27,993 bases of DNA from IMG/VR virus record IMGVR_UViG_3300010148_000086, positions 1 through 27,993 of that record, one strand, 5' to 3'. Below, in pieces: positions 24,346 to 27,993 of this stretch. The DNA is from a virus. Within the stretch, counting starts at the first letter, position 1, and each line of letters opens with the position of its first letter. A program made the position numbers and the translations under genes. The notes beneath the pieces were generated by a model that searched no databases, was not told the origin of the DNA, and saw nothing but the letters and a program-made list of their open reading frames with translations.

Positions 24346-26085
24346 TTATTCACTTCCTGTATTTCTTAATAAATTTAGTCCTCTCTTAAGATTGTTAATT
24401 AAGCCGCTTGCTTTTTGTATTTCTTTATAGCCTGTCTTATCTTCTCTACTTACTCTAGCAATATCTTTAGCAAAACTTCTTTCAAAGACAATTTTCTTCT
24501 TAATCATTTCCGATTTTCCTTCATCTTTATTAGACCTAATACTGTAGCCCTTGCTCTTGCCTTTTTCTTGTTTATTTTTTATTGTAAGTTGTATAAAATA
24601 TACTGCATTCAAATCTGTTAGTTGATTTTTGAAATAATCAAATACTTCGCCTTTACTCTCAAACATTTTACTTGCTTTCTTTTGTAATGCTCTACTTGGT
24701 TTGACTTCACGACCTATTTTTTTCATTTCTAATTTTTTAATTTGGGCTTTAGCATATTGGGTTTTTTCTCTTTGAATCTTATTTATTTGTTCCTTAAGAG
24801 TAGAAACTGTAATATTTTTTCCATCTCCGTCTTTTTCAACTCTAAGTATATCTACCTTGTAGTCATTTTTATCTGTATCTCTTGAAACAAAACTACGCCT
24901 TTTTCTACCTATCATCTTTATTAATTTTAAAACATTTTTGTGTTCTTCATAAACTTTAGAACCTGCGGGTTCGTCGGGAAATACCGCCAAGAATAATTCA
25001 CCCAATGCTTCCGGTATTCCTTGTAGTTTGCCATCTAATGTAATTATATATTCATCACCTAGTTTTTTATTTCCCCTAGAGTAAAGATTGTATATTTCTT
25101 GTAGTGATTTTGCTTCTTCATCTTCACCCTCTAACATAGGTTCAACTTCACGCATTAACACATCTCTATATCTATCAATAATCTTTTTTAATTTTAAAAA
25201 TGGTTTCTGTAATTCTTGATATTGTTTAACCCTATCTTCATTATTCTCTTCCCATTCATAGCCAAACTTAATCATAAGTGCATCACTTACTGATTTTAAT
25301 TCTTCTCCGGTAGCGTCCTTTTCTCCACCAAAGGCTTCGTCTTTACCAAAAAGAACTTTTTGAAATCTATATGCTGAATCTCCGTAAACATCTTTGGTGT
25401 CCTCAAGGCTAAGTCTTCCTCCATCATCACCGAGAAGAGACTCTTTTTTCTTTTTACTAACTAATCCTATGTCCTTAAATCCTAATTGCTTAAGTTTTTT
25501 AAGTTTAATATTTTCTTTGTTCCCAAAGTCTCCCATTCCATCTATAGTATATTTTCTAACTAAGTCTTCTTTTATTCTTTTATCCTCAACTTTCATTATC
25601 TTTGTAAAGTAGGCTTTTGCTTCATCTTCGGGAAGCCCTCTATCTTTTTCAAGTTCAGCACTTTTCATTTTTTCTGTATCTTCATATATTCTAGCAAGAA
25701 CTTTATCGGACAAATCATTAATCTCTTCTCTTATGACTTCTTTACCCTTCTCGCTTTTAGTAAATTCTTCAAATTCTTTTTTTAATTCTAATGGCTCAAT
25801 TAGTTGTTCTATTTTTTCTCCTTCAATAGAAGTTAATGCTTCTTTGAATATATCTTTATATGCACTTTTAGTAAATCCCTTCAAAGCCCTGCTATTTTTA
25901 GCCACTTTTTTAGGGCTATATATTCTACTAAATCTCTTAATTAAATTATATTCTTTCCCATATTTTTGCTCATCTAAATAATCAACAAATAAATACTCTA
26001 TTAATTTTTTTTTAGCCAAATCCTTAGACCATATAATAGGTTCGGGTGTTCTACCTCCCAAATCTACATTAATGGTTAGAGCCAA
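24346..26085 (-). CDS. Large Lys/Glu-rich protein of unknown function
   Basis: The product is 579 residues, strongly charged (many Lys, Glu, Asp) and largely helical, with segments such as KGKEVIREEINDLSDKVLARIYED and the basic KKIGREVKPSRALQKKASKMF. The N-terminus (MALTINVDLGGRTPEPI) is short and not signal-like. No catalytic motif or known virion fold is recognised. The start is TTG 26085 with GGTGG at a 4-nt spacing. Its place just before the connector gene points to a head, neck or injected internal protein; some phages carry lysine-rich internal proteins ejected with DNA. A portal or capsid identity is not supported by what I see. Confidence 0.7.
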   Translation of the reverse strand: MALTINVDLGGRTPEPIIWSKDLAKKKLIEYLFVDYLDEQKYGKEYNLIKRFSRIYSPKKVAKNSRALKGFTKSAYKDIFKEALTSIEGEKIEQLIEPLELKKEFEEFTKSEKGKEVIREEINDLSDKVLARIYEDTEKMKSAELEKDRGLPEDEAKAYFTKIMKVEDKRIKEDLVRKYTIDGMGDFGNKENIKLKKLKQLGFKDIGLVSKKKKESLLGDDGGRLSLEDTKDVYGDSAYRFQKVLFGKDEAFGGEKDATGEELKSVSDALMIKFGYEWEENNEDRVKQYQELQKPFLKLKKIIDRYRDVLMREVEPMLEGEDEEAKSLQEIYNLYSRGNKKLGDEYIITLDGKLQGIPEALGELFLAVFPDEPAGSKVYEEHKNVLKLIKMIGRKRRSFVSRDTDKNDYKVDILRVEKDGDGKNITVSTLKEQINKIQREKTQYAKAQIKKLEMKKIGREVKPSRALQKKASKMFESKGEVFDYFKNQLTDLNAVYFIQLTIKNKQEKGKSKGYSIRSNKDEGKSEMIKKKIVFERSFAKDIARVSREDKTGYKEIQKASGLINNLKRGLNLLRNTGSE

Positions 26086-26095
26086 AAAACCACCT

Positions 26096-26764
26096 TCACA
26101 TTAACCATTTGGCCCAAGCCGCACCTTTCTGTATGGCACTACCTAAACCTAATCCGCTTTGTGGAGGTTCGTAACTCATTTGTCCTTGAGCATCTATCCA
26201 ATATGGCCTACCATAATTGTCAGTCCCCGATGGCGGGATAGGATAACCACTACCATTATTCATCGCACCTTGCATCTGTTGGTATTGTTGAGTTTGTCCT
26301 GTTAGTCCTGCTATCGCCATACCTGCGGTTGGTTGAGTCATAGATTGCATACCTCCTCCACCACTAAATCCTTGTGATTCTAAGTATTGTTGCTTGGCTA
26401 ACTTTCTTTGATTGACAACTTCTGTATTGATGGCCGCATCTAATATCTTTTGAATATCTAATTCAATATTTTCTTGAGTTATCTTTTCAAATTCTCTCAT
26501 GGCATCGTTGTGTATTCTTAACATTCCTGTTGTAGAATCTGTTGTAAATTGTAGTTTAGCCAACATCTTACTAACTACTCTTTCTACAACATCTTCCATT
26601 AGTTTTTCCATTTGAGTCAAAAACATTTGACCGTGATATTGAAAGAACTCTTCTACATGATTATCTTGTAAAGAAAGTAAATTATTTACATTCTTGAATT
26701 GTTGGTCGCTTTGTGCTTGTACTGATGCCAAGACTGTTCCATTACTTGTTCCTAAAAGTCCCAT
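26096..26764 (-). CDS. Gln/Gly-rich protein with helical N-terminus
   Basis: Residues 1-130 are helical and amphipathic (FFQYHGQMFLTQMEKLMEDV, ERVVSKMLAKLQF, MREFEKITQENIELDIQKIL). They are followed by a low-complexity region rich in Gly, Gln, Met and Pro (SGGGGMQSMTQPTAGMAIAG, QTQQYQQMQGAMNNG) and an aromatic stretch (NYGRPYWIDAQGQMSYEP). The last ~20 residues (LGSAIQKGAAWAKWLM) could be a short amphipathic helix. The start is ATG 26764 behind GGTGAGTAAT, rather than the overlapping GTG at 26773. It may be a minor head or assembly protein. No family recognised. Confidence 0.65.
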   Translation of the reverse strand: MGLLGTSNGTVLASVQAQSDQQFKNVNNLLSLQDNHVEEFFQYHGQMFLTQMEKLMEDVVERVVSKMLAKLQFTTDSTTGMLRIHNDAMREFEKITQENIELDIQKILDAAINTEVVNQRKLAKQQYLESQGFSGGGGMQSMTQPTAGMAIAGLTGQTQQYQQMQGAMNNGSGYPIPPSGTDNYGRPYWIDAQGQMSYEPPQSGLGLGSAIQKGAAWAKWLM

Positions 26765-26765
26765 A

Positions 26766-27398
26766 TTACTCACCCTGTTCTCCTTTAATTAGATAATTAA
26801 TCCTTTCTGTATTTAATTGTATTTCTGCCGTTAATCTAACCATTTCTGCCATTGTTGTTTCTGCATCCTTAGCCGGTGTTGGCGGCGTTATATTCCATCC
26901 CATGCTAGTCAGCCTCATAACATCTTCTTTCGTTAAGTCAGTTATTTGTTGTCTTTTTAACATAGAAGGCATTTTCGCTTTAGGAATAAATGCTTTAAAA
27001 TCTAAGCCATGTTCATCAGCCAATATTTGTTGTTGTAGCATTTCCATTTGTTTGTGAATAGCCGCATGTCTAGGACAGTAAGTTCCTCTAAGTGGTCTTC
27101 CCTTCTCTACTTTATCTAGTGGTATTGGTGGTCTTAAATAATCACCGGACTCCCAAATATGGTGAGTTCCACATACTACACATCTATCTTTAAAATTAAA
27201 CTTGTGACCATACTTCAAAAACAATATCTGTTTCTTTTCCGGTAACAATACTTTTCTTATTTCTTTCATTTGTTTCTTTGGTTTTAGCGCATCAAACTTA
27301 TAATCTTCAATCGGCCCAACTGCTCTATACTGTTGTAGTTTAGGCAAGAAAGCGTTCTTCGCTTGTTGCGTATTTATTAAATTCGGTTGCTGATACAT
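26766..27398 (-). CDS. Zinc-finger protein in the head/packaging end of the operon
   Basis: The product has 210 residues with a likely zinc site: CVVCGTHH (C73, C76, H79/H80) and YCPRHAAIH (C108, H111, H115). The spacing would suit one or two metal sites. The flanks are basic and helical (KKQMKEIRKVLLPEKKQILF). The C-terminal half is a helix-rich segment with a possible DNA-binding helical pair (QQITDLTKEDVMRLTSMGW). It could bind nucleic acid or stabilise a structural complex. The start ATG 27398 follows GGAGAAAGTAAA, 1 nt after the upstream stop. Function is not known. Confidence 0.68.
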   Translation of the reverse strand: MYQQPNLINTQQAKNAFLPKLQQYRAVGPIEDYKFDALKPKKQMKEIRKVLLPEKKQILFLKYGHKFNFKDRCVVCGTHHIWESGDYLRPPIPLDKVEKGRPLRGTYCPRHAAIHKQMEMLQQQILADEHGLDFKAFIPKAKMPSMLKRQQITDLTKEDVMRLTSMGWNITPPTPAKDAETTMAEMVRLTAEIQLNTERINYLIKGEQGE

Positions 27399-27399
27399 T

Positions 27400-27804
27400 T
27401 TACTTTCTCCATTGATTTTCTTTCATTGTTAAAACAACAGTGGGTATGGTTTCATGCCCCGCCAGTCCTCTTATGTGAGAACGGAGGTGTCCTGCTACTA
27501 ACACACTATCAAATGTAGAACCATCTTCATTTAATAGTTCTATCACTACTACAGGTTCTACATCTTTCATATTTCTAAATACTTCTTTTGTTTCTTCTTG
27601 CATATTAGAATCGTATCTACTTCTTAGAGTTTTATTTACAAATCTTTCATTCGGCACTATCATTAGAGGATAATTAGGCTCATATTTTTCTTCATACTGC
27701 TCATTGTCATATGCCTCTACATTAAAATTGCTAGGCATAAGGTCTAGCCAATCATCATCGTCAATGTAATAGTTTGGGATTGATTTTAAAATATTTTTCC
27801 ACAT
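27400..27804 (-). CDS. ParB/Srx-fold-like protein
   Basis: The C-terminal half shows the ParB N-terminal-domain pattern: VVVIELLNEDG, then LVAGHLRSHIRGLAGHETIP and TVVL. This aligns with the usual 'v-x-G-x-h-R-x-x-A-x-x-x-a-G-x-x-x-v-P-v-v-v'. In ParB-like families this box binds CTP or acts as a nuclease or phosphotransferase site. The N-terminal ~60 residues are acidic and aromatic (YYIDDDDWLDLMPSNF). No helix-turn-helix is seen, so it is not a full ParB. The start ATG 27804 is chosen over the TTG at 27813 that overlaps the upstream stop; neither has a strong site. It could serve in packaging, partition or DNA modification. Confidence 0.65.
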   Translation of the reverse strand: MWKNILKSIPNYYIDDDDWLDLMPSNFNVEAYDNEQYEEKYEPNYPLMIVPNERFVNKTLRSRYDSNMQEETKEVFRNMKDVEPVVVIELLNEDGSTFDSVLVAGHLRSHIRGLAGHETIPTVVLTMKENQWRK

Positions 27805-27809
27805 AACAA

Positions 27810-27993
27810 TCAATAATCCTTTATCATAGTGGTTATTCCTTTATACACCATTTCGGGGTCGGACTTTGCTGATACTATATATTTGAAACAAGGTATTCCC
27901 TTGTCATTTAACTGCCTCATTCCATACTTAAAAGGTTCAAATATTTCATGTTTGTCTATAGGATTGTCACTTTTATACTTCTCTCCCCACATA
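27810..27993 (-). CDS. Partial gene at right edge, C-terminal part or small protein
   Basis: Sixty codons are visible, beginning with an ATG at 27992. Because that codon is next to the window edge, the true start may lie outside. The segment ends FKYIVSAKSDPEMVYKGITTMIKDY and has a mixed helix/strand look. No domain is recognised. It is in the same operon, overlapping the stop region of the next gene. Confidence 0.5.
   Translation of the reverse strand, partial: MWGEKYKSDNPIDKHEIFEPFKYGMRQLNDKGIPCFKYIVSAKSDPEMVYKGITTMIKDY

Overview
This window looks like part of the genome of a head-tailed double-stranded DNA virus of an archaeon, either a free virus or a provirus fragment. The archaeal reading rests on three things. 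The first is a primase that joins an archaeo-eukaryotic catalytic domain to a PriL-type iron-sulfur C-terminal domain. The second is an XPF/Hef-type ERCC4 nuclease with a helix-hairpin-helix domain. The third is that many genes start behind a GGTGA or GAGGYGAT ribosome-binding site. The DNA is AT-rich, arginine is mostly AGA, and gene packing is very tight. A virus of marine planktonic archaea (such as Poseidoniales/MGII) is a reasonable guess, but the sequence alone does not prove the host.

Layout: positions 1-4655 (+ strand) hold a replication and nucleic-acid-processing operon. Its order is PriS-PriL fusion primase (5' end outside the window), a small unknown protein, the ERCC4-HhH nuclease, a P-loop helicase-like ATPase with a winged-helix tail, a DUF4177-like small protein, a DEDD 3'-5' exonuclease, a tiny membrane protein and a tiny zinc-ribbon protein. 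It ends in a hairpin plus T-tract terminator at 4656-4716. Everything from 4771 to the right edge is on the - strand and converges on that terminator.

Read in its own direction (right to left), the - strand goes from head/neck to tail tip. It starts with a partial gene, a ParB-like protein, a zinc-finger protein, a Gln/Gly-rich protein and a large Lys/Glu-rich protein. Next come a head-tail connector, a small helical protein, a tail terminator candidate, the tail tube, a 38-residue Lys-rich microprotein, and a tail-assembly chaperone pair fused by -1 frameshifting. Then come the tape measure, a distal-tail/baseplate candidate, a LamG-like protein, a 2903-residue baseplate-hub fusion and three tail-fibre/tip proteins. 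A phage-type methyltransferase-like protein and a 39-residue membrane protein close the module. Capsid, portal, terminase and DNA polymerase are not seen and are presumably outside the window. No sheath gene is visible, so a non-contractile tail is favoured.

The strongest non-obvious observations are: (1) a complete -1 frameshift cassette (AGGAGG, 7-nt spacer, A AAA AAG) that extends the tail chaperone by 71 residues through a stretch that otherwise has no gene; (2) apparent complete absence by eye of the tetramers AGCT and GATC (and probably ACGT and CGCG) across 28 kb; (3) the fusion of a hub domain to a very large repeat-containing N-terminal region; (4) a recurrent GGTGANTAATATG start signal.
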